From Agrocybe praecox (Eukaryota; Basidiomycota; Agaricomycetes; Agaricales; Agrocybaceae): 64,000 nt of DNA. The stretch is taken from assembly GCA_964017145.1 (NCBI GenBank), contig OZ024846.1:3534001-3598000 (forward strand), given 5' to 3'. The notes under the pieces are model-generated. The model saw nothing but the letters and a program-made list of their open reading frames with translations, was not told the DNA's origin and did not search any database. Below, one piece after another: positions 22,261 to 32,763 of the stretch (the first letter of the stretch is position 1; each line of letters opens with the position of its first letter). A program made the position numbers and the translations under genes.

Positions 22261-23735
22261 GCCATTTTGTTTGAGCTTCCGTATGACATTGATCAGCTGC
22301 TGTTTCTTCGCGGGGCGGTAATTCTTCGAACGCTGCTGGTAAACCTGCAGCGATGCATTGGTCATTGACGCGGTGTTTCAGAGAGTCTATGGTAAGCCCT
22401 TCTCCTTCATGTGCCTTCTTGGCTAATGTAGTTGCCCCGCAGCATTTCACATCTTGATGGGCAATTGGGGTGATGATGTCAGCTGCGAGCATTTTGTCAA
22501 TCACGTCGTTGAAGAATTCGCGTTGCGGTGGACTTTGTGGTCGTTGATTGACTTTTGTTCGAAATACTGTATCTCGAGGTATGTCCAAACGATGTGCTGC
22601 ACCTTGAACTGGAGTAACCTTGCTCATTGAAAGAGCGAAGCAGTCTGCATATTCAGCTATAAGATTCTGCACCACAATTTTCTGTTCAGGCGAGAGGTCT
22701 TCGCCAATTGTTACTTCTCCAAGGATCGTTGCAACTCGTGCTGGGTTATAGGGCTCAGTTTTACGTGTTAAAAGTGTTGGTTTGAAGGCTTTTAACACAT
22801 CTGGCTGTGCGAAGCCTGGATGGTCAGAGCTGTTTCCAGCTGCTTTGTCCAGTATCCAGATATTGTGCCAGTTCTCCTCGGGTGCCTGCGAAGAAATTTC
22901 TGGGCTAGTGTTATTACTGGGTAAGGGTTTGTCAATTATTTGTTCGTCTGAACTCTCATGAATAACAGGTAAAACTTCCCTCGAGGGGGATCGCAAATCC
23001 CCCAAGAAGTTTGTGCGCTGCTTGATGTCAATCGTAAGATTTGCGAGAAGGTGGCCAGCTATTCCTGACCTCTTCAAAAATTGATTTTGCAGGGTGATGT
23101 GGGTATTTTCGCTGTTTGGAATGGAGATTGTGTCATTACCATAGTCATGTACCGCTTTCATAGTTTCGAGAAGGGGTTTTCCGACTAGTACCGCCCATGC
23201 TTTGTTACTGCCAAAAACTTCGAAACCTCCTTCGAAGGTAGTTCCTTTTATTGTGACTTTTCCATGCCATATGCCTCGAGACGGTACAAGACGACCATCC
23301 GCCATTCGTAGTACCATTTGGGATGGTTCCAGGTCTGAGAGGCGAGTCTTTGAAAGTTCAAACATTTGATCATCGATGGCATTAACCATAGCACCGTCAT
23401 CGAAGACGGCTCGAAATCTGACATTTTCTCCTTTTGGTCCAGCTAGTTCCATATTATGCACAAACGGTACACTCTCTTTCTTCCTTCCATCTCCTTCTCT
23501 TATGCTGCCAACATTATAAAGGTCCGAAACAAAAAATTGTTTATTATCCGACACAAAATACATGGTTCGAGTATCTGGGATGATGTTATTGACTGCGGCC
23601 ATATTTCCCTCTCCCTTTCGTGAATGATACTGTTTGTTGGCAGGCCTATTGCTGTTCCCAAGCAGCGGCTCAGCCTGCCTGGGAACATCCACACACCTCT
23701 TCTGCTGCTCCTGGGTCGCCGATGAAGCATGGAGC
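22261..23735 (-). CDS. pol: pol, 5' part: protease and start of RT
   Basis: Minus-strand frame in a different phase from gag (shifted by -1, equivalent to +2) and overlapping its last codons, so expression probably uses programmed frameshifting or a separate mechanism. The retropepsin-like domain has VFDDGAMVNAI (a D-D-G-A variant of the usual D-S/T-G-A) and later FEVFGSNKAWAVLVGKPLL. After a Pro/Ser-rich linker, RT begins (QRPQSPPQREFFNDVIDKML, ADIITPIAHQDVKCCGATTL). It runs into the inserted transposon immediately after EAQTKW, and the terminal residues before its stop (QYFTLPP) are encoded by the insert. Confidence 0.88.
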
Positions 23736-23736
23736 T

Positions 23737-25062
23737 TTACGTCGACGACCCTTCCCTATTTCCCTGGTTGATTAGATTGTAAAGGTGGTCGAGATCATCT
23801 GGGTCGTAAGTTTGCACATTTGTATCCTCTATGCTGACTACATTGACATTGGCTGGAACTGTAGCTGCTTGCTCGGCACGATGACGGATGGTTTGTGCAA
23901 TGGATCGCCATTTATTTTCGAATGTTGGGACTCGAGATTTGGTGCACGGAGAGCGTTGATGGGATGGGTAGCCACAGATCCAGCACTCTCCAGATGCGAC
24001 TGGTGCTGTTCCTGGAGTGAGAGGATATGGCCGAAACTCACTGGGTCCGCTTTGTCCATGGGCTACATGCCACTCCGTAATCTGCGTGTTGTATTTAGAA
24101 TGGCCGTCAGCTGTGTTAGGATGCATAGGTAGGGCCTTTCGAAGAACGTCAGCGAGACGCTCGTGGGGTGGTCTGTCGGTATAGGTGTTGGGTGTGGTGC
24201 TGCGAGATCGTTGAGGTTGGTAAGGTGTATACTGGCGTTGGGTGGGTTTTAGATTGATATTCTGAAAGGCGGCACTGAGAGCTTTATTGGGTGCTTCTGG
24301 GGTAGGTATAATCCTTCGTGTATGATCGCGTTCTTCCTCTATTTGATCCAACAGTTCCTCGAGTGTAATTCCCCTGACATTGTTGCATAGTTCCGTCCAT
24401 GTCATGGACTTCAGCCCGATCAATTTGATGATTGCCCGAGGCAGGTTCTTCTGAATGCCTGGAACGAGTAGGTTTCCTGTATCAGGGATGTCTTTCACAA
24501 GTCTCTCCACTTTGTCCGCCCATACGATATGAGTCAATTCTTCCTCCCCTCCTTTGGTAGCTGCTACTCGTTTTCCCAGATCCTCGGGTTTCAGAATTGC
24601 GGCGTCTAGAAGTGCTTGTTTCTCCGCCGTAGTCTTTGCAATAATCGGTTTGAGAGGCCAGCGAACCAAGAAGGCAGCTTGTACGGCACTAAAGGTTGCT
24701 TGGTCTGCCCCAGTTAGAGTGGTCCACCATTCATCTGCTGGTGATTTTGCTTTGAGGGAAAGCTTCAAGAAGCGGACCTTCTTGGCCTTGGACATTGATG
24801 ATCTGAGCATAATAATCTTCTCTAAGCGGTTCATGAAGTCCTGAGGGTCTTCGTCATCTGCTTTTCCAGTAAATGAAATATTGGCTATATCGGCCATATC
24901 AATATCAAAATTGTCGAGAAGGTTAATATGCTGTGGGATTGACAGTTGTGGGATTGACAGTTCCAATGTCGGAGGTACCAGTGGGGCTAGAGGTAGTGGT
25001 GAAGGTGAAGTGAATACTGCCGGAGACCACGTCCAGGGTGTGTTGGGTGGTGATGATGTCAA
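23737..25062 (-). CDS. gag: gag-like capsid protein with a CCHC zinc knuckle
   Basis: Minus-strand frame of about 441 codons ending TAA at 23737. The central part is a gag/capsid-like helical region (DPQDFMNRLEKIIMLRSSMS, ADEWWTTLTGADQATFSAVQ, AAFLVRWPLKP), typical of Ty3/Gypsy gag. Near the C-terminus is one zinc knuckle CWICGYPSHQRSPC (CX2CX4HX4C). The frame has no ATG at the 5' edge: it opens upstream of 25062 and the first in-frame ATG in the capsid region is MADIANISF, so the true start is uncertain. Confidence 0.85.
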   Translation of the reverse strand: MTSSPPNTPWTWSPAVFTSPSPLPLAPLVPPTLELSIPQLSIPQHINLLDNFDIDMADIANISFTGKADDEDPQDFMNRLEKIIMLRSSMSKAKKVRFLKLSLKAKSPADEWWTTLTGADQATFSAVQAAFLVRWPLKPIIAKTTAEKQALLDAAILKPEDLGKRVAATKGGEEELTHIVWADKVERLVKDIPDTGNLLVPGIQKNLPRAIIKLIGLKSMTWTELCNNVRGITLEELLDQIEEERDHTRRIIPTPEAPNKALSAAFQNINLKPTQRQYTPYQPQRSRSTTPNTYTDRPPHERLADVLRKALPMHPNTADGHSKYNTQITEWHVAHGQSGPSEFRPYPLTPGTAPVASGECWICGYPSHQRSPCTKSRVPTFENKWRSIAQTIRHRAEQAATVPANVNVVSIEDTNVQTYDPDDLDHLYNLINQGNREGSST

Positions 25063-25395
25063 GGTTGATTCAGAGTCGTCTGTTGATGATCTGTTTGGGC
25101 TTTGGGCAGGTGAGTTATCTGTTGTAATGGGAAGGTAACGGGCGTCTGCGTCTCTTTCCAGATCCGCTAACGGCCTGCGTGGTGCGAGGCGTGGCCAAAA
25201 TGAATTGATCTGAATTGTGAAAATTATGGCGGACAGTCTTTTGGCAGTGGTGCGGAGTCTGTTCAGGGGGGAAAAGGTATGTTTCGGGTTTCTGGTGGGT
25301 TCAGGTGTAGTCGCACATTTATCAGTGAATCAAAACATTGTAATCAATGTATTTTTAAAATAAAAGAAGGTCGGAATGTCTCTGTTGTCACCAGA

Positions 25396-25568
25396 TGGAG
25401 CAGTCCAATCTGGCTCGCACAGTGGAAGTCTCGTCAGAAGGTGTTCTATTATTGGTGACCAGCGTGCACTGCTGACCGTCACCGGCGATTACCGCAACTA
25501 GTCCCTAATCTGTATCTAATCTGTAATGCTATCTAATCCAGTACCGCATGGCAGGTTGCACTGCCACA
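25396..25568 (-). repeat. 5' LTR of the Ty3/Gypsy element
   Basis: 173 bp copy of 16424-16596 with a single difference. Followed on the plus strand by ACGT, the target duplication. A primer-binding site lies just inside. Confidence 0.93.
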
Positions 25569-25584
25569 ACGTTGATGCTGGCAT

Positions 25585-26345
25585 TGTGGGAAGACCTGGA
25601 AAGAAAAAGAATGAAGAAACCCGAGATTGCGGAATTGAATGTGGAGGGAAGGAGACATACAATGCTATTTTGCAACGCGCTCATTGCAGCGCACACACTC
25701 AGCGCACTCTCAGCCTAGGGGGTATGAACATTCCCGAAAACTAAACAGCGACTATTCGCCCACTCATTAAACGTTGAACCTGTGCGTGTAAAATACATAA
25801 AACGTTATTAGTATATGAAACAGAAGTGACGTACAAGCAGAATAAGGGATCTTTCATCCATAACCGCAGTACCAATATCAACGGTGGGTCGGCGATTCTT
25901 TACTTCGGAGAGCACATAGATGACGTTCGAGAGGCTGACGTAGGGCCAGATAACCTGGGTGCACAGAGTTTGTCAGGATATTTTTTGGCGAGGGAGAGGA
26001 AGAGTACGCAGAGGAGAGGAAAGGAAGAAAGGACCCGACATGGAGAGGGAAAATGCCAACTCACAGTAGTGCCGGTCGGTCACTGAGCAAGCGGAGAAAC
26101 TCGGGAAAGTATGTAGAAATCGACTGCCTGTTTGTTGAGAAAGATATCGGACTCGACAAGTTCGTGAAGATATTGACCAGAATGAAGAAGACGTTTAAGA
26201 AAAAGAACAAAAAAGAGCCGTGAACAAGAAGGAAAGCACGTTTGCTGTTGGGACAAAACGTCAACTGGTCCCTAACCAAATATAGATAGATCATATATGT
26301 GCCGATATGGTGCCGTCTCTTGTCGGAATATGAATAGCTTGCCAT
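25585..26345 (-). pseudogene. decayed permease copy (relic R1), proximal part
   Basis: Minus-strand pieces align with exons of the intact permease at 54-56 kb. About 25935-25830 reads SNVIYVLSEVKN (intact: SNVNYALSEVKN), with a donor-like GTACGT after it. About 25745-25665 reads FGNVHTP*AESALSVCAAMS (intact: FRNVYGPKAERALSVFVAMS). An acceptor-like TTTCTTTCCAG is at about 25600. The frames carry stops and indels. The copy continues at 16419 on the other side of the retrotransposon. Confidence 0.65.
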
Positions 26346-26949
26346 GTTTGATCAGGGGCTGTCTCGGAAGTGGCTCCATTTCCTCCTCCCTCGTGCCTCT
26401 TGCGACGGGCGCAGTATTTCAGAAACATAGACAAAAGTACAACCTAACCGGTATTTTTGGAGGGTCGGCTCCCTAGATATAGTATGACCAACCCCTGAAT
26501 ACAAGTTACATGAATTTTTTGCCCGTATGTGACACATACAACGATTATAGCCCGAATTGTCTCTTATTTTTAACACGGCTGTGTTCATCAGGTTTTATGT
26601 AAACTTCTAGAACATCACTTGTTTTTCCAGAGTCTGCTAAAACAAGGCTATGATCATGTACAGTGAATCTGTGGAAATGTCTGTGAAGGATTCACATAGC
26701 GGCCCCAGCCATGCGACCCAGCATCTGGCTGTGACTATAGTGCATGTCCACTATCAACAGAGCATCTTGAGGCTCTTGTGTAGCAAGAAAGTATGCCTCT
26801 GCTCATTCTTACAGCTTTCTTCAAAAGTAAATGACCACATTGCTAGAGCAACGCTGTTCATTTGGCACCAGACTCAGGTTACTCAATATCCTATGCATGG
26901 AACAGCAATTTGGCTGTGTAACTAAAATAAAAAGTGCCATGCAAATGCG
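26346..26949. other. intergenic, no supported gene
   Basis: Open frames at 26352-26588 (-) and 26650-26925 (+) have no recognisable features. The stretch ends at the target duplication of the next element. Confidence 0.35.
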
Positions 26950-29931
26950 CAGGTACCAGTACTACACTGTAGCGTATGATACGGTAGAATGTGTACCTAC
27001 AGTGTAGCGTATGATACGGTCAGAATGCGCGCACTGATGCACTCCAGAAAGGAATGACCATGTTGGGATATGGTGGTAGGTGGTGGGTAGGGGGAGCGGC
27101 AGGTATATAGGGTGTAGATAGGTTCTGCCGGGGTAGGGGGTAGCTGGAGAAATGGTACCGGAAACTGGTGGGTAGGGTAGGGGGTAGGATGGATATTGGG
27201 GGTGTAGATAGATGCTACCGGGATTGGTATGTGGGAAAATAGCACCGGAAATCCGGTGGGTAGGGTAGGGGGTGAAATGCACACTGGGCCAGTGAATTGG
27301 GGTGCTGCGGGAAGCACCATTTTAGGTCGCCGGCCGGTGGGACATGGGGAGCATGTATATTAGCAGGTGTAGATAGATAATATACTGTGGAATGCAATAA
27401 AAAGAATACTGGGATCACTAGAAATTTTTGGCAATACCGGCACCTATACCTGCATAGAATGAACCGTATAAATGGCACCGGCACCGGCAGGTTGTACTGT
27501 ACAAAATTTTGCACTTGCCGGCAGGTACTATAGGTGTCACATACAATTAAGCAGCACCGGCACCTTGAATATTGTCTCACCGGTTCTGCATTAATTTTAA
27601 TTTTTAAAATTTGAATGCAACAAAAAGATCCTCGGCAGGTGCACTGGTAGATTGTACACTCACCGAATATCTCACCGTAAAATACCTCCGGCACTTGCTG
27701 CGGCAGCACTGGTGTAATAATTCAAACTCACCGTGCATTATAATCTGGCACCCTGGTGAATTTATGCAGAACGTGCCGCCAGTACCTTGTAAGTAATACC
27801 ACTCATAAATTATATTAGTTTAAAATTGTCTGCATGAGGTGGGCATCTTTGCCGGACATCCAAAAATATTTAACCTTTTTAAGCCCTATCAGGCCAATCC
27901 AAATTAATTGTGTAGATAATATTTACATTCTCCGTGATGTCATCGCATTGACATTTTCTGTAAATAGATATTATAATGCAACCTATTTTTAGTTTGATCA
28001 TAATGTACTTTGCCAAAATATGGAAGATGTAGGCGCCTAAAGCTTGAATAATGAAATACTTGTCTATGGTAATGTAAATGAGTTAAAGGTGGATACAGGT
28101 ATGGTTTTGTGTTCAAATTATCAATGATTGTACTATCCTACATGGGAATTATACATTATATACCTCTTTGTAAACACTTTATCCGATTTTGGGCGCCTAT
28201 TTGGGACGAAATTATATGTTTTTCTTGTTTTGGGCTTCCTTCCTTGAAGATATACTTTGATAAAGCTTAGTACTCTGTAGATATAATATTTTATATCAAA
28301 ATTCCGTTGTCATTTGTGCTATATCATATTCAAAACAATACTTCTGGTTCAAGATTACATTTGAGAACTCAACAAGAAGTGATAAAGCGACTTTCACATC
28401 ATATTTACTATCATGTAAAGCTTGTGGAAGTCATATCTACTTATAATGCACTAATTATGTCTAATTCGTTCAAACACTGGCTGACCTTATATATATATGG
28501 TTGTGTTAATGTTAATGCATTCCCTTCGACATAACACCACCTCCAACAGCTCAAATTAAGCACTAAGCAGTATATTCAGCGACTCTAAGCACTTTTAAGG
28601 GTACTTTTCACCAAGGAACATCAAAAATCACACACAGAAAGCTTATAAAGATTTGATAGTCAATACCTCCTGGCTGGCAAAGTCCTCAGGTGCCATGCGC
28701 ACTGGGGAATCAATGAAAAGCTTCTTGGAAGTAGCCTACATTATAACCATCTACCCGGCAAGTTGATAGAATTGCCAGATTGACCTCGGTGGGTTAGTAG
28801 AATCTGCCGGATTGGCCTCGGCAGGTTGGTAGAACTTGCCGGATTGGACTCGGCAGGCTGCAGTACAACTAGTACTTGTGCAGAGCATACCGCTGGCAGA
28901 GTGATGATACAGTATGTACATTTAGTTATTTTACATTTAATGTCAAGCACTGGTGGGGCACTATTCACCATACCGGCACCATTGAAACATATATGTTTAG
29001 TTCCCCCTAAAATGTACCGGCAATTGACACAACTTTATCGTGCACGGCAAGTGTTATAATGACACTGCATTATTATGAATTTAGATTAATTTAGTGCCAG
29101 TAAGTGGTGAGACAATGTTCGTTGTACCAGTGCCAGATTATAATGCACGGTGAGTTTGAATTATTACACCAGTGCTGCCGCAGCAAGTGCCGGAGGTATT
29201 TTACGGTGAGATATTCGGTGAGTGTACAATCTACCAGTGCACCTGCCGAGGATCTTTTTGTTGCATTCAAATTTTAAAAATTAAAATTAATGCAGAACCG
29301 GTGAGACAATATTCAAGGTGCCGGTGCTGCTTAATTGTATGTGACACCTATAGTACCTGCCGGCAAGTGCAAAATTTTGTACAGTACAACCTGCCGGTGC
29401 CGGTGCCATTTATACGGTTCATTCTATGCAGGTATAGGTGCCGGTATTGCCAAAAATTTCTAGTGATCCCAGTATTCTTTTTATTGCATTCCACAGTATA
29501 TTATCTATCTACACCTGCTAATATACATGCTCCCCATGTCCCACCGGCCGGCGACCTAAAATGGTGCTGCCCGCAGCACCCCAATTCACTGGCCCAGTGT
29601 GCATTTCACCCCCTACCCTACCCACCGGATTTCCGGTGCTATTTTCCCACATACCAATCCCGGTAGCATCTATCTACACCCCCAATATCCATCCTACCCC
29701 CTACCCTACCCACCAGTTTCCGGTACCATTTCTCCAGCTACCCCCTACCCCGGCAGAACCTATCTACACCCTATATACCTGCCGCTCCCCCTACCCACCA
29801 CCTACCACCATATCCCAACATGGTCATTCCTTCCTGGAGTGCATCAGTGCGCGCATTCTGACCGTATCATACGCTACACTGTAGGTACACATTCTACCGT
29901 ATCATACGCTACAGTGTAGTACTGGTATGTG
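26950..29931. mobile_element. foldback element with about 800 bp inverted arms (element FB2)
   Basis: 26950-27753 is repeated inverted at 29127-29931, almost identical. Tips read CAGGTACCAGTACTACACTG (left) and CACATACCAGTACTACACTG (right, complement). A perfect 7 bp direct repeat AAATGCG flanks it (26943-26949 and 29932-29938). The arms contain gggtagggtaggggg and ccggca-rich stretches. The central 1.37 kb is AT-rich and has no transposase. The tip motif tacagtgta..gtatgatac links it to FB1 at 731-5333. Its right end lies only 43 bp before the NLR gene start at 29975. Confidence 0.8.
28752..28862. repeat. tandem repeat, about 34 bp, three units
   Basis: Three degenerate units of 'ttgatagaattgccagattg' plus 'acctcggtgggt' in the centre of FB2. 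No coding meaning apparent. Confidence 0.6.
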
Positions 29932-29974
29932 AAATGCGGCATAAATAAAGAGCTGTCAAAGAACAAGATATATC

Positions 29975-32523
29975 ATGGATGGTAGGCGCCGTTCTTCTTT
30001 CTTTCCCATTACTCTTACCAAGGACCATTCTCCCATTATTTCAATGGATCCATATTACGAGCATAGCACGAGACACCAACCTATGATTTCGATGCGGAAC
30101 GTCGTTGTTGCCAGAGGAACTTTCACGCAAATCAATGGGGACCCAAGAAAGCGTGAGTCATAGTCGATGATAGACCGGGTATTTATTGATATTTCCATTC
30201 ATAGCTGCGTTTGAAATATTGAAGAAGAACGTCGCTCATACAGCATTCCACAACTCTGGTGCTCGATTCGACCCCCCAAAGTGTCATCCCAATACAAGGG
30301 TTGCTGTTCTGAACAAAATTATGGATTGGATGCACCGTACAGACTGGGAAACTTGGTACCGCTATATCATGTGGCTGACCGGAGCTGCTGGTGCTGGCAA
30401 GTCCGCCATCGCCCAGAGCATCATTGAACTCTGCCTCGCTGAAGGCCTCATCATTGCCAGCTTCTTTTTCTTTCGATCAGATCCAACGAGGAATCATGGG
30501 AAACTTTTCATTGCGACTTTGGCACACCAGATATTTTATGCTGTCCCCGAGACACGAGCGGCAATAATTTCAGTTATCGAAAATGATCATCTTATCTTCA
30601 CGAGGAGTCTGGATCATCAATTTGACAACTTAATAATTCAACCCCTCCGCATATTTTACCAGCCATTGGATACCCTGGAGGAAAAATGGCGTCGTCTCAT
30701 AGTCATCGATGGACTAGACGAATGTCTTGATCGTAATACACAAACTCAAATATTAAGCATGCTCCGAAATGCAATTCGATCATACGAGCTTCCCGTCATT
30801 TTCCTTGTTGCCAGTCGCCCGGAGCACGATATTAGTGTGGCGTTCAATTCAAGACCAATGGACGGTGTCTACGCAAGGATTTATCTCGACGACACCTTCG
30901 AGCCAGACAAAGATATTCGTTTATACCTCCAAGACAGCTTCCAGAAAATCAAGTCCGATCATCCATTCAAATCACACATTCCTCCACTATGGCCATCTCA
31001 CGAAGCCATAGAATCAATCGTCCAAAAATCATCAGGTCAATTCATCTATGCGGTGACTGTCATTCGATTCATCCAATCCATTCGACATCAACCTCATCAC
31101 CGACTCGATATTGTAATGGATCTCAGACCAGTCCAAGGCGATATGCCGTTTGCTCATCTGGATGCATTGTACACGGTGATTCTCTCCTGCGCAGAGGACA
31201 TAGACTGAGTGCTATGTGCACTCAGTGTTTATTCCCACGGCGTGATCGGGGCTTATAACTTCCAGTGCTTTGATATATGCGAGTTCATCTGCCTCGAGAA
31301 AGGAGAGCTTGAAATTCTCTTCTGTGGTCTTGCAGCCCTTGTATCAGTTGAGCGGCAAAAAAGACGCAGGAGAGATATACTAACACTAAAGATTCTACAC
31401 GCTTCACTTCACGATTTTCTCCTCGACCCGATGAGGTCTAATCATTATTTTCTCAACATTGAGAACTATCGTACGCTTCATATTGCAAATATTCTGCATT
31501 ATTTGACACCCAGTGAGTTCAGTCTCTTATTATTATCAATGATCATGTATTAAACTAAATTATATAGAGTCAGGCTTAACTCGCCAAGTTATGCGAGATA
31601 GAGCCTCTATGACCGTGAAATTTTTTGAGGAAAATTACCAATTGTGTGGAAGCTCTGCCAAGCTATTGACACTGGCTTCTCTGATCCCTGTTACCAGCGA
31701 AGTATTTTGCGGTTCTGATTGGATGGCACGCTTTATTTCTTATTTCTTTCCCTTCTTGAGATGCATGGTAATACATTCTCTGCCATTTTCAACCATTCAT
31801 TGCGTCTTACTGCTTCTATAGACAGGATTAGATGAAGTATGGGCACCAATAGAGAGGCAGAAAGGCCAACAACTGGATGACGTTTTCAAATCTATAATTC
31901 CTCGATATTATGACGACCCTGCCCTCACAGCACATCTATGCCTCGTATGCCATGTCGGGCATGATAACTTGGTTCCATGGATGGATAAAAACATATCTAT
32001 CACGCAAATGAGATATGCTGTTGAAAAACAAGATATTCTCGGATTGCGTCTAATAAATTACGACCATAACGGTTTAGGGGGAGGAAAATATCAGGAATCC
32101 ATTGTTTCATTCCTACGGAGCCCAGAACGATCAGGCAGGTACGCTGTAGAGGCTGGAGCATATGTCACCTCAGTGTTATACTTCATCAGACACTTACAGC
32201 TCGCAGCAGACACCGCTGATCGAAAAAATATCACGGATGAGGACCAGATATGTACTCAACACATAGTCGAAAATGATTTGTGGAGATTCAATTCCAGGCA
32301 CGAAACTGACCATCATTCCCCCGCAATACGCTGGTTTTACTATGTAGGACTCATAACCTTCTTCCTTTTTCGGGCGGCACACTCTACAGAGCTTGTTCAT
32401 CATTGCAAAAAGCCCTCATTTTTTACAGAACAGAAAACAACCCTTTTCCTGCAACGTACAGAATTACTCCGTCAGGCGATGAAAACCTATCTCGAACGCA
32501 TCGAAATGGGAGGGGACCTTTAG
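29975..32523 (+). pseudogene. NLR-like NACHT ATPase, copy 1, with one in-frame stop
   Basis: Four exons: 29975-30152, 30205-31512, 31568-31767, 31822-32523 (introns 52, 55 and 54 bp, all GT-AG; 795 codons). The N-terminus is longer than in its paralogs and holds RNVVVARGTFTQIN. The NACHT core has Walker A GAAGAGKS at residues 119-126, Walker B RLIVIDGLDEC and VIFLVASRPE. In exon 2, TGA at 31206-31208 (EDID*VLCALSVY) replaces the Arg of paralogs (EDIDRVLYALSLY); the frame continues intact to the end. The C-terminal conserved region includes LCLVCHVGHDNLVPW and FLRSPERSGRY. STAND NTPases act as nucleotide-switch sensors; in fungi many are linked to non-self recognition. The stop would truncate it after the ATPase, losing the C-terminal region. 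A foldback element ends 43 bp upstream. Confidence 0.85.
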
Positions 32524-32763
32524 TGGACTATAGGGTACATAGTGCGCGCGCAATATATACTAAAGATATCTACCTTACCTGTCACTTCAATGTAAGCAAA
32601 TGAGCATTCACGACCAAAAGGTAGGCACGAAGAGAAATGTAGTGGTGGCATCATTACGATCAATTAGCGATGTCAGCGTCCAACATGCAACGTGAGTGAC
32701 AAGTGTGGAGAGTTGATGAGCGGATGGGAAAGGAAGGGATGGTTATAGAGTAAGCCGGATTCG

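Larger units (their letters stand above)
16424..25568 (-). mobile_element. Ty3/Gypsy LTR retrotransposon
   Basis: Bounded by two 173 bp LTRs and a 4 bp target duplication ACGT (16420-16423 and 25569-25572). Gene order on the minus strand is gag, protease, RT, RNase H, integrase, the Ty3/Gypsy order. A primer-binding site starting TGGTGACAACAGAG lies 2 nt inside the 5' LTR (about 25380-25393). A polypurine tract AAAAGGGGGGG (complement of 16601-16611) precedes the 3' LTR. The LTRs differ at one position (accgcg/accgca), so insertion is recent. Without the 2738 bp secondary insertion it would be about 6.4 kb. It sits inside a decayed permease copy. Confidence 0.93.

Noticed and set aside
27070..27290. 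Telomere or internal telomeric repeat (gggtagggtaggggg)
   Set aside because: Units are irregular, mirrored in the other arm of the foldback element and not a regular TTAGGG array.
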